From the NCBI GenBank assembly GCA_945860135.1, contig CAMAPK010000007.1, positions 1-64,000 on the forward strand: a stretch of DNA of 64,000 nt, written 5' to 3'. This DNA comes from Nitrosovibrio sp. Nv4 (GTDB lineage: Bacteria > Pseudomonadota > Gammaproteobacteria > Burkholderiales > Nitrosomonadaceae). This document shows, one piece after another, positions 40,050 through 48,039 of this stretch (its first letter is position 1; every line of letters begins with the position of its first letter). The notes beneath the pieces are model-generated. The model was not told the origin of the DNA. It was given only the letters and a program-made list of their open reading frames with translations, and did not search any database. Both the position numbers and the translations under genes were made by a program.

Positions 40050-40497
40050 ATAGGAATAAATTGATTTCAAATCGGCACCAAAATAACGCTCTGCAACCTG
40101 CACCAATGCCTGGCTTCAGCACATGAATTCGTAAGTTAACCGGACACTATTGACTGTCAATCCACCATCAACTTATGTTTTGCAGCATACAGCAGTTGTT
40201 CCATCAGTATGTGATAAGTATATGATTTGTAATGATCTGAACGGACTATCACTGTTTACAGGTAACGAGAGAGGACTCCAAGTCAGCGTTGCGCCAGATC
40301 GGGCAGTTTTCTTTTGTGGAATTTTTCCGCTGAAATTTCAGAACAGGAAATCTAGGGGTGTGGCTCACTTTGAAAAAAGCGGGTATAAAATGACTTATTG
40401 CAGAACGCACCACATATGTGGCGCGGGTATTAGCCGACAATGGCGGTTTAGCGTCCGAATCGAAGTCGTGGCTTCAGTGGGGCTGCGGTATCTTTTC
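40050..40497. other. Intergenic region between PEP-CTERM protease and chimeric gene
   Basis: About 450 bases contain the likely promoter of the metalloprotease gene but no clear -35/-10 pair. A plus-strand frame (40150-40671) is open but has no ribosome site, runs into the antisense of the chimeric gene and has no recognisable domain, so it is not called. Confidence 0.4.
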
Positions 40498-41505
40498 CTA
40501 TTGTCCGTCCCCCGGTTCGGTCGAACTCCGATTGGCCTCGGTCTTCAGCTTCGGCTTTTCAGCCCCGGCCCTATCGGGTTGAGTCAGTTGCCGGGATTCT
40601 TTTTCCATCTCAAGAGCGTCGAGAATCGGTGCGGTCTTCCCGGCGCGCAATCCCTCCGCCAGAGCGCGTGAGGCATCTCTGCGGCGCTCGGCATAATGGC
40701 GCAGCACTTCCACTGCAGCGGCGGAAGGTAAAGCAGGATCGGGCGGGAGGTGGGACAACTGTTCGAAGCTCTCTTCGTAACGGTCGCCAACAGCCGTGTC
40801 GATGCGGCCTGCCAGCTCGTCGAAAGAAATGCTGCCGCGCTTGCCTTCATCAAGTATGTTCTGCCATGCATGGCTGATTGCAGCATCGTCCCGCAGAAAC
40901 TCCCCAATCTCCCTGCGCATCAGGACTTCTTCGCTCCAGCGGTAAGCGGGTGCCGGAATCTGGCTGATCAGGATGGCGATTGCCAAGACAAAAGCATTCC
41001 CAGCGAACAGACGGCTACGCTGGGATACGCGCTTCGTCAGATCGATTGGCCGCGCCAATATTATCCCGCCCAGTATCCCGGCGATGAATCCGCCAATATG
41101 CGCGGCGTTGTCAATACCGGTCACTAAAAGGCCGAGGCCAATAGTGATTGCGGCAAAACCGGCGGCTCCCCAGAATAACCAGCGGAATTCATGTGGATGA
41201 AGATTGCCGCGCTCACGCCAAAGAAATGCCAGCAGGGCGCCATAAACGCCAAAAATGGCACCGGACGCACCGCCCGACACCGCCAACCCTTGATGTGCAA
41301 CCAGCGACAGCAAATTGCCCGCCAAACCGCTGCAAAAATAGATGCCCGCGAACCTGGCGTGTCCGTACATGCGCTCGACCAGTTGTCCGCCATCCCACAG
41401 CGCCCAGAGGAAAAACTGATGGCGCAGGAAAACAGTGGTCGACGAGTCGATGATCCGGAATAGATATTCCATTTCCCGCTCTGTCAGAATGATGGGATTC
41501 TTCAT
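40498..41505 (-). pseudogene. Chimeric gene: EpsA-type regulator N-terminus fused to a truncated rhomboid protease
   Basis: The 335-residue product from the ATG at 41505 joins two unlike parts. Residues 1-34 (MKNPIILTEREMEYLFRII, then RHQFFLW) resemble the start of EpsA, the LuxR-type regulator of PEP-CTERM/exopolysaccharide loci. From residue 35 (ALWDGGQLVERMYGH) it is a rhomboid intramembrane protease with catalytic Ser81 (GGASGAIFG) and His136 (NAAHIGGF) and a long soluble C-terminus. The rhomboid's first membrane helix and the His/Asn loop before WALW are missing. Four or five membrane helices remain, so activity is doubtful. It lies downstream of the secretion operon. The EpsA assignment is from motif memory. 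Confidence 0.7.
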
Positions 41506-41734
41506 AACGTATGCGTATTCTTTTATGCCTTGTTCTGGCTGCTGCCATATCCCGGCTACAGCTACCGGCACTTCATGCTTCCTCTGAATCTGCAAATTCA
41601 GGCTATTGTCGGTGTATTGCATGACAGGATAATTAAGATGGTGTTACAGATTTGTGAACATTGCATAGGCCGAAGCGCTCATGGAAACTGGCAAACAGGC
41701 CTCTGCAGCAGCGCAACAACTGCCGGATTCAGGA

Positions 41735-42322
41735 TTAAGGAACAGCAGCGCCTGCGGACGGCGCAACCGGCGGCTGTGGTTCTGCGGGTGGTTTCGGTGG
41801 TGGGGGTGGTGGGGGTGGTGGTGGTTGCGGCTGCGGGTTCGACTGGGGTTGCGGCGTATTGCCCGCAGCGCCCGGCAAATAGACAAATTTCCAGTCCTTG
41901 TAACTCGCCGCATCGCTGAAAGAGTCGTAACGTTCCGGGAAACCAGTCCGTTTGATCGGCTTCTGCGCCGACAAGCTATAGACTCCGGTAATGCCAATCC
42001 CGGGTTGCCTGACCAGTCCCCACTCGGCACTGCCTGTCATCGGGTCGAAAAAGATTTTGCGCAAATGCCGCTTGACCATGGGGAAACGATCGTCCACCAG
42101 CAATTTCTCCAGAGTATCCGGATAGCGCTTGGGTATTCCCGGCGTACTTTCGTAGTACGACCCGATCGCCTGCCTGAACTGGTCGCCCACGAACATCAGT
42201 TCTTTTTCCTTGTCCCGCCATGCTTCGGTGCGCCATACCAGTCCTGCGCCAGCCAGCGCGATGCCGGCCAGCGCGACCGCAAACAGCATCCAGATATAAG
42301 TGAAGCCCCTCGCCCTGCGCAT
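41735..42322 (-). CDS. Pseudopilin-like protein with polyproline tail
   Basis: The 195-residue protein begins MRRARGFTYIWMLFAVALAG, a type IV prepilin-like leader cut after Gly6, but position +5 is Trp instead of the conserved Glu. Many minor pseudopilins at the tip of the pseudopilus lack Glu5. After the membrane helix the domain has FRQAIGSYYESTPG and LRKIFFDPMTGSAEWG. The C-terminus is a run of ten prolines within QPQPPPP...PPKPPAEPQ. It is the last pseudopilin of the secretion operon, and its start overlaps the stop of the upstream pseudopilin gene region closely. The ATG at 42322 is chosen because the leader starts there. Confidence 0.82.
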   Translation of the reverse strand: MRRARGFTYIWMLFAVALAGIALAGAGLVWRTEAWRDKEKELMFVGDQFRQAIGSYYESTPGIPKRYPDTLEKLLVDDRFPMVKRHLRKIFFDPMTGSAEWGLVRQPGIGITGVYSLSAQKPIKRTGFPERYDSFSDAASYKDWKFVYLPGAAGNTPQPQSNPQPQPPPPPPPPPPKPPAEPQPPVAPSAGAAVP

Positions 42323-42357
42323 CCCGCAGCATACCCCGCTTGTTGGCCTGCCGGCTG

Positions 42358-42744
42358 TCACCATGTCTCGTACAATGTTCCGTCCTTTGCCGTTTCCGCT
42401 GAACCGCTGCGCACGTCGTAAACGCCTTCGGTATCATCGGGCGGGGAAATCACCACCCAGGTTGCCGCGCTTTCCGTCAACGGATCAACCGGAATGGCAC
42501 GCAGGTAGCGCCTCTGCGCCAGTTCGTCCAGATCGACCGGGTATTTGCCGGTATCGCTGTAGAATTTGTCGATGGCATCGCGCATGATGTTGAGATCCTG
42601 CCGCAATACCGTCTCTTTGGACCGGTCCAGCGAATTGAAATATCTGGGCGCGACGATACTGAGCAGGGTCGCAATGATCGCCATTACGACCAGCAGTTCT
42701 ATCAGCGTAAAACCGCGGCAATTCCGGTTCAATTTCGGCAGCAT
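42358..42744 (-). CDS. GspG-like pseudopilin
   Basis: The 128-residue protein has a leader MLPKLNRNCRG and the cleavage/helix motif GFTLIELLVVMAIIATLL with the conserved Glu5. The soluble part follows the GspG pattern (RQDLNIMRDAIDKFYSDTGKYP, LAQRRYLRAIPVDPLT) and ends near YETW. It should be processed by a prepilin peptidase, which is not in this window, and assembled in the pseudopilus. The ATG at 42744 fits the leader; the frame is open to 42807. Confidence 0.88.
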   Translation of the reverse strand: MLPKLNRNCRGFTLIELLVVMAIIATLLSIVAPRYFNSLDRSKETVLRQDLNIMRDAIDKFYSDTGKYPVDLDELAQRRYLRAIPVDPLTESAATWVVISPPDDTEGVYDVRSGSAETAKDGTLYETW

Positions 42745-42813
42745 GACCTGGTCGAATTTCCCGCTGCCTGATTCACTGATACTGCAACTGGCACAAGCTG
42801 TGCGCATCTTCGC

Positions 42814-43353
42814 TCACCATCTGTCGTAGGGAATGCCATTCAAACCGGTCTGGCGCGAACGTGAATACACATCAAACACATCGTCCCCTTCCTGCGGATC
42901 GTCCGGCGGACTTTCGTAAGCGCGCTTGCCCCAGGTATCCGCATTGGATAATGCGGGCTCGGCGGACATCGGGTCGCGCGGCAATCGTCTCAGAAAATAG
43001 ATCTTGCGCGATGCCGGATCCTTGATGTCGGGCACGCCTTCGACCAGGTCCTCCAGTCTGCGCGGGTAGTCCGTTGCGTCCGCTTTCCTGGCAACGCGCC
43101 CTTCGTTCACTGCGCGCTTGTAGGCATCGATCGCTTCGCGGATTTGCCGCAATCCCGCCCGCAGCTCCTGTTCCTTCTCGCGCTGCACATTGAGTTCATA
43201 CAGGGGCATGGCCGAAGAGGCCAGTACTGCCATGATGGCCACAACGATCATCAGCTCGACCAGAGTGAAGCCGCGGCTGCCTGCTGGGTTCGTTACGGGA
43301 TTCGTTGCGGGATGCGTCACCGGAGAAACCGCTGCCGGGTTCATTTTCACCAT
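42814..43353 (-). CDS. GspG-like pseudopilin with long leader
   Basis: The 179-residue protein has an unusually long leader of about 27 residues with Pro/Thr/Asn repeats (THPATNPVTNPAG) before SRGFTLVELMIVVAIMAVLASS, which has the conserved Glu5. The soluble domain has LRQIREAIDAYKRAVNEG and the YFLRRLPRDPM and DVFDVYSRS stretches of the family. It lies 4 bases downstream of gspD. If the initiating Met is the fourth codon the leader is three residues shorter. Confidence 0.87.
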   Translation of the reverse strand: MVKMNPAAVSPVTHPATNPVTNPAGSRGFTLVELMIVVAIMAVLASSAMPLYELNVQREKEQELRAGLRQIREAIDAYKRAVNEGRVARKADATDYPRRLEDLVEGVPDIKDPASRKIYFLRRLPRDPMSAEPALSNADTWGKRAYESPPDDPQEGDDVFDVYSRSRQTGLNGIPYDRW

Positions 43354-43357
43354 GCCG

Positions 43358-45601
43358 TCATCGAATCTCGATGTTCACGGCGGGCGGCAACGGAATTTGC
43401 AGGGCGGGGTCCACGTTCTCGCCCTGCAGCGTGAGTTTCTGGACGGAGACCTGCGTCGCACCCGGTTTCTGGGCAATGACCCTGAACTGTAGTTCCGCGG
43501 AGCCTCCTCCCTTGCCCAGCTTCAACAGCCGGGTTCCGGATTTCTCTCCGGCATCAAGCGCTTCGAGCGCAGTCGCGTCATAGCTCAGTTCCAGTTCCGC
43601 GGCCGGCAGATTCTCGCCGCCTGCCAGGCTGACACTGACCGCGAATGGCTTGCCGGGCGACACTTCCGACGGCGCCAGCAAAGCCAGGCTGGGCTGTGCA
43701 GACCCGGCAGCGGCTGCCGGCGGCTGGGAGTCATCGGCTGGAGCGGCCTCGCCTGCGGAAACCTTTGCGCCTCCCGTGGAGGAGGATGCCATCGACAGTG
43801 AGCGCGCCGCCACCTTGCCGGTGGTCATGAGCGGCATCCCTATGGCATTTTCGGTGCCAAAATGGAACTCGCTGTCCAGCTTTGCGGGCCGTGCGATATT
43901 GCGCACGATGCGCGGCGTAATCAGCAGTGCGATTTCGGTTTTGGTGCGTTGATAGGTTGGATTCGAAAACAGTCTGCCGATCCCTGGCAAGTCTCCAAAC
44001 CCGGGCAGCTTGGAAAAAGTGGTGCGCTCATCGTCGGTGATCAATCCTGCCAGCACCTGTGTTTCACCGTCTTTCAGCGAGAGCGTGGTCGCTGCGGTAC
44101 GGGTGCCCACCTGATAAGCAAGCCCCCCCCCGGTGATCGGCACTTCCTTGACAATATTGCTGACTTCGAGACTGACCACAATCGACACTTCATTCTGCAG
44201 TGAAATGGTGGGCTCAACATCCAGTTTGAGTCCCACCTCAAGATAAGTTACCGTTGAGGTAATGACGCCGGTGGCAGTAGCGGCAGAAGTGACAACCGGC
44301 ACCTTGTCGCCGATGAGCACCTTCGCCTTGTCGCGGTTCCTGACCCGGATGCGCGGATTGGCAAGCACGTTGACGATGGAACCCGTTTGCTTGAAATTGG
44401 CGATCATCGCCGGATTGATGATGGTTCCGACCAGCCCTTTGCTGCTGATACCGCCGCCGTTTATCTGGTCTTGACTGATCTCGAAATTTGCCCCAATCGG
44501 CAGACCGCCCATGGGGGTATTGAGCATTTTGATCGACGCCTGATTGGGAAACTGCACACCCAGATTGAGCAGGTCATTGCGCGCGATTTCCAATACCTCG
44601 ACTTCCAGCATGACTTCGGGATCGGCCAGATCGTTCAGCGCCAACAGCCGTTCGACCAGACGAATCGCCTCCGGCGTATCTTTCATGACAAACAGATTCA
44701 GCTTCTCATCCACGTGAATATCCTTGGTCTTGACCAGCCCCCTGACCATGGCAACCATCTGTTTTACGTCCACGTTGGCAACGTAGAAACTGCGCAGCAT
44801 CAATTCCTGGTATTCCTTCTGCTTGGCGGGCGTGTTCGGATAAATCAGCACCGAATTGTCGTTGAGCACTTTATGCGTAAGTTGATTGGTCACGAGCAGC
44901 AGCTTGAACACATCCTCGATGTGATTGTTGCGGATAAAGATGGTGGTTTTGGTGTCTTGCTTGACGTCCTTGTCGAACACGAAGTTGATTCCCGACGTGC
45001 GCGCCATGATCTCGAAGATGGATTTCAGGCCGGTGTCGCGAAACTCCAGCGTGATCGGCTGCTTGAAAGCCGTTTTCAGCGCCGGTTCTATTTTATCGAC
45101 ATGCAATCCCAGTTCGGTGAGCCGTTTTATCAACTGCCGGGCGTCGGCCTGCATCGGATTCTCCTGCATCACCAACCGGATTTTGGCTTCCGCGCCGCTA
45201 TGATCCTCTCTGTCCAGCAATTCTCCCGCTTGTTTGAGCAAGGCAACATGGCGGCGATCCATGTCGATTGCCTCCTGGCCTGCCTGCGCGCGTTCGTCGC
45301 GCGGGTTCATCTCGAGCACCCGGCGATATCCCTGCGCAGCAGCTTCCAGATCGCCAGCTGCTCTGGCATTGTCAGCCTCGAACAGCATGCGTCTGGCTAC
45401 TGCCTCGCGCTGGCGCGCCAGCACCGCGCGAATCTCGAGATTGTCCGGTTCCTCCTTCGCCGCTTTTTCCAGGCTGGCGAGGCCGGTATCCAGCTTGCCC
45501 TCGGTGATGAGCCGCTTACCTTCGACGAAAGCCTTGTTCGACGCGCAGCCGACAAAGGTGGCCAGCAGCATGACGACTGCGATGTATCTTGCAATTCTCA
45601 T
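43358..45601 (-). CDS. gspD: Type II secretion secretin GspD with TPR and cohesin-like domains
   Basis: The 747-residue lipoprotein (lipobox TFVGC, Cys19) has TPR-like helices at about 25-150, secretin N-domains at about 165-350 (EFRDTGLKSIFEIMARTSG, RNNHIEDVFKLLL), the membrane secretin core at about 370-565 (VLANPRIRVRNRDKAKVLIG, LPGFGDLPGIGRLF), an Ala/Ser/Pro linker and a C-terminal cohesin-like domain from about 640 (AAELELSYDATALEALDAG). It should form the outer-membrane channel. The cohesin domain is not part of standard GspD and could bind a partner. Its start overlaps the upstream GspC/PilP-like gene by four bases. Confidence 0.92.
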   Translation of the reverse strand: MRIARYIAVVMLLATFVGCASNKAFVEGKRLITEGKLDTGLASLEKAAKEEPDNLEIRAVLARQREAVARRMLFEADNARAAGDLEAAAQGYRRVLEMNPRDERAQAGQEAIDMDRRHVALLKQAGELLDREDHSGAEAKIRLVMQENPMQADARQLIKRLTELGLHVDKIEPALKTAFKQPITLEFRDTGLKSIFEIMARTSGINFVFDKDVKQDTKTTIFIRNNHIEDVFKLLLVTNQLTHKVLNDNSVLIYPNTPAKQKEYQELMLRSFYVANVDVKQMVAMVRGLVKTKDIHVDEKLNLFVMKDTPEAIRLVERLLALNDLADPEVMLEVEVLEIARNDLLNLGVQFPNQASIKMLNTPMGGLPIGANFEISQDQINGGGISSKGLVGTIINPAMIANFKQTGSIVNVLANPRIRVRNRDKAKVLIGDKVPVVTSAATATGVITSTVTYLEVGLKLDVEPTISLQNEVSIVVSLEVSNIVKEVPITGGGLAYQVGTRTAATTLSLKDGETQVLAGLITDDERTTFSKLPGFGDLPGIGRLFSNPTYQRTKTEIALLITPRIVRNIARPAKLDSEFHFGTENAIGMPLMTTGKVAARSLSMASSSTGGAKVSAGEAAPADDSQPPAAAAGSAQPSLALLAPSEVSPGKPFAVSVSLAGGENLPAAELELSYDATALEALDAGEKSGTRLLKLGKGGGSAELQFRVIAQKPGATQVSVQKLTLQGENVDPALQIPLPPAVNIEIR

Positions 45602-46119
45602 CGAATGTTCCCTGCTGCCCCGCCCGCGATAATGAGCGTTTGTTTTGCACCCAGCGGCAGATAAGTAAATGTGATCATCTGATCGCTCACTTCATCCACT
45701 CGATAGCGGTTGTCGATGTTCTCTCCCTGTTTGACAATGTAATTACGATCCGACAGCGATAGAAACACCCGTGTTTCCTCCCCTTCCATCACTTTGCCGA
45801 GGTATTTGAACAGCAGCGGGGGCGGGGGCGGGGGACCGGATTCTCTGGGAGACGGGGGTGGAGGCGCCCAGGATTTGCGACTGAAAATGTCGCCTGCCTG
45901 CGCGCTGAATTTTCTGCGCTCCAGCCGGCCAAGCTCAAGACCCCTGGTTTCATTCTCCCTGGCACCTGCCTCCGGCTCTCTTGACGGCGCCTGTTCTTCC
46001 GCTGCAGGTTGCCCCGGATCCGCGCCCGCGTCATCTCCGCTCAGCCACTGGGCAGCCAGGAGTGTTGCCAGCAAGGCCCCTCCCAGCAACAGCATACGTT
46101 CTTGCCCGGTTCTTTTCAT
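45598..46119 (-). CDS. GspC/PilP-like periplasmic secretion protein
   Basis: The 173-residue protein has one N-terminal membrane helix (8-25), a Pro/Glu-rich linker with polyproline (PPPPSPRESGPPPPPP) and a C-terminal small beta domain (LFKYLGKVMEGEETRVFLSLSDRNYIVKQG) like the HR domain of GspC or PilP. This would link the inner-membrane platform to the secretin. It overlaps both neighbours by four bases. The family is often annotated as a secretion-system protein of unknown type. Its plus-strand template has a G-rich tract (45818-45858). Confidence 0.75.
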   Translation of the reverse strand: MKRTGQERMLLLGGALLATLLAAQWLSGDDAGADPGQPAAEEQAPSREPEAGARENETRGLELGRLERRKFSAQAGDIFSRKSWAPPPPSPRESGPPPPPPLLFKYLGKVMEGEETRVFLSLSDRNYIVKQGENIDNRYRVDEVSDQMITFTYLPLGAKQTLIIAGGAAGNIR

Positions 46120-46685
46120 TTCTTGCCTTCGTTCAGGTAAAGACTGAATCTGAGACGCGCTTCCAGCACCTCGGATCCCACGTTTTCGCGCTTGAACGCG
46201 ACATCCACCAGCGCCATTGCAGGAACGGCACGCAGTGCATCGGCGATGAATGCGCGCAATTGCGGGTACCTGCCGCGAACCGGCAATATGATTTCATAAC
46301 GCGCGAGCTTCCAGTCCCTTTCGCGCACCATGCGATATTCGCTGCCGCTGATCTGCACCTCGCGCTGCTCCGCGACCTGCACCAGTTCCTTGATCCACAG
46401 CGGTGATGAATCGATGCGCGGGAAAAAGGCATAAAAAATCTGCAGCGCCTCATCACCTTCCGGTTTCCTGTCCGGCGCCGACACCGGTTCTGTTCGCATG
46501 CGCACCTGCAGCGCTTGCGCTTTGTCCATCAGCTCACTGGATTCTTCGCGGCGTGGCAACACCGCTGCAATAAAAAATACGGCCGAAAATACAAGCAGCC
46601 CGATACCGATTTTTCCAGCCGTGCCGAGCCGCAGCATTTGCCAGCGCGCGCGCAGCAGCGTCTTCTCCAGAATCACTCGATCCAT
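46116..46685 (-). CDS. PilO/GspM-like assembly protein
   Basis: The 189-residue protein has a single membrane helix (about 24-43), a coiled region and a ferredoxin-like domain (WKLARYEIILPVRGRYPQLRAFI near residues 124-147), which matches PilO/GspM. It would form part of the inner-membrane ring under the secretin. Its start overlaps the stop of the PilN-like gene by 13 bases, so translation is probably coupled. Confidence 0.78.
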   Translation of the reverse strand: MDRVILEKTLLRARWQMLRLGTAGKIGIGLLVFSAVFFIAAVLPRREESSELMDKAQALQVRMRTEPVSAPDRKPEGDEALQIFYAFFPRIDSSPLWIKELVQVAEQREVQISGSEYRMVRERDWKLARYEIILPVRGRYPQLRAFIADALRAVPAMALVDVAFKRENVGSEVLEARLRFSLYLNEGKK

Positions 46686-47215
46686 GACGCAACCAGGGAA
46701 AAAATGATCGGCTGCTGCGGGTCGTCCTGTTTGACTTCATACTTGAGCAGATAAACATCCTCGAGTACCGCTTCCCGCTCCAGGGTGCCAACAAAATCGA
46801 GCAGCGCCGGCATGTTCTTTGCCTCCCCGCCGATCCGCAGGGTGCGGCTGGCCGCATCCGGCTGGAACGAAAGTAGCGCAACGTCAAGGCTGGATGCATA
46901 TTCGACCGAATCGAACAGCGCTTCCCACGGCAGGTCGATCTGGCTCAGCACCGCGTTGGCTCTTGTCACTTCCTGCTTCATTTCGCGGTTGCCATGCGCC
47001 GACGCAATCCTCGGCGCCGTCTTGCGCTGCGCCATGCGTTCGATACCGGCGATGCGGGAATCCCAGTAAGCCGCTTCGTCCATGACCGCCTTGAGTTGAT
47101 GCAGCGCGCCCATCAGAACAATTACTCCCAGCAACAACAAAGTATATCCGGCGGTATCTGCGGCAGCCGGCGCTGCTTCACCGCTGGCGGAAAATCTGAG
47201 CTTCAGGCTGCGCAT
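46673..47215 (-). CDS. PilN-like inner-membrane platform protein
   Basis: The 180-residue protein begins MRSLKLRFSAS at 47215 (the frame is open to 47308, which lies in the PilM-like gene). One membrane helix lies at about 24-43, then a coiled coil (AYWDSRIAGIERMAQRK) and a PilN-type alpha/beta domain (SLDVALLSFQPDAASRTLRIGG). Its start overlaps the PilM-like stop by 13 bases. PilN links the cytoplasmic PilM to PilO in type IV pili, and the C-terminal part of GspL is the type II equivalent. Confidence 0.78.
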   Translation of the reverse strand: MRSLKLRFSASGEAAPAAADTAGYTLLLLGVIVLMGALHQLKAVMDEAAYWDSRIAGIERMAQRKTAPRIASAHGNREMKQEVTRANAVLSQIDLPWEALFDSVEYASSLDVALLSFQPDAASRTLRIGGEAKNMPALLDFVGTLEREAVLEDVYLLKYEVKQDDPQQPIIFSLVASWIE

Positions 47216-48039
47216 GCTTCTACCCCGCTTGCATCCATGGCCAGCGACGGAAAATGCGCTGGCGCAGGCATGTCCGCAGTCTGCAATGGGATGACTTGCC
47301 AGCCGCAACCGGCCGGCAACGTCAAACCCGGATGTTCCGGCGCGAACAAATGGATCTGCTCGACCGCTTCCTTGCGCCCGGAAAAGAGCAGCGCCTCCTG
47401 ATCAAGCAGCGCCAGCAGCTCTTCCCCGGCGTCAGCCAGCATCCTCTGGTTGCATACTCTCTGCCAGGCGCCGCCCGACAATGAGGCAAGGCAAATGCGC
47501 CCGGTTTCGATCAGGGCAAACCACATGCGTTCACCCTTGAACAGCCTGCACCAGCGGTCGAATGCCGCCGTCAGGTAGGGCTCGGTGCTTTGCAGCCTTG
47601 CCTTGCGGCGTCCAGTGAGTTCTTCCAGCCGTTCGAGCAGGGCGCGATCCATCGCTGCGCAGATGGCGCCACTGCATGGATCCCAGGCACTCACGCCCAG
47701 CACCCATGCTGCGGCCCGTTCCCCGTATACCTCGCGCATGTGAAAAGCAGCATATGCGTTCAATTCGGCGGGATTGGCGATTTTTGTCTGCGGCGGTATC
47801 ACCGTATAACGGACAAAATGGTTGGAAACTGTAATGGCAATCTCGGTACCGGCAGCATCTGCAATCATCTGCTCCAGTTTCTCGAGCGGCGCCCCCCAGG
47901 CAGGCAGATCCGGGGAATGTTCGCAAACCGTTGTCAGCCGGGCAATCTGCTTGGGCTTCATGCCACGGCGCAAGCGCACCAGATCGACCCGCTCCGGCGC
48001 GAAAAAAACCTGGATTTGATCACGCCACAACCGTGACAC
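47203..48039 (-). CDS. PilM/GspL-like cytoplasmic protein
   Basis: The 278-residue protein is read from the GTG at 48039 (start VSRLWRDQIQVFF), because a near-perfect AGGAGG lies 5-10 bases upstream; the frame is open to 48096. It has the actin-like features of PilM/GspL N-domains: IAITVSNHFVRYTVIP, an ATPase-like AMDRALLERLEELTG segment and ERMWFALIETGRICLASL. In type IV pili PilM binds PilN. The start lies inside the 3' end of gspE, a 20-base overlap. Confidence 0.78.
   Translation of the reverse strand: MSRLWRDQIQVFFAPERVDLVRLRRGMKPKQIARLTTVCEHSPDLPAWGAPLEKLEQMIADAAGTEIAITVSNHFVRYTVIPPQTKIANPAELNAYAAFHMREVYGERAAAWVLGVSAWDPCSGAICAAMDRALLERLEELTGRRKARLQSTEPYLTAAFDRWCRLFKGERMWFALIETGRICLASLSGGAWQRVCNQRMLADAGEELLALLDQEALLFSGRKEAVEQIHLFAPEHPGLTLPAGCGWQVIPLQTADMPAPAHFPSLAMDASGVEACAA

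Noticed and set aside
40050..40140. Sigma-54 promoter for the PEP-CTERM protease
   Set aside because: A TGG...TTGCA-like pattern is present, but the GG-to-GC spacing is two bases short of the required distance.
40150..40671. Plus-strand frame in the gap upstream of the PEP-CTERM protease
   Set aside because: There is no ribosome site, the end overlaps the chimeric gene antisense and the sequence has no domain.
44387..45664. Plus-strand open frame of 425 codons
   Set aside because: It is antisense to gspD and lacks any recognisable domain or ribosome site.
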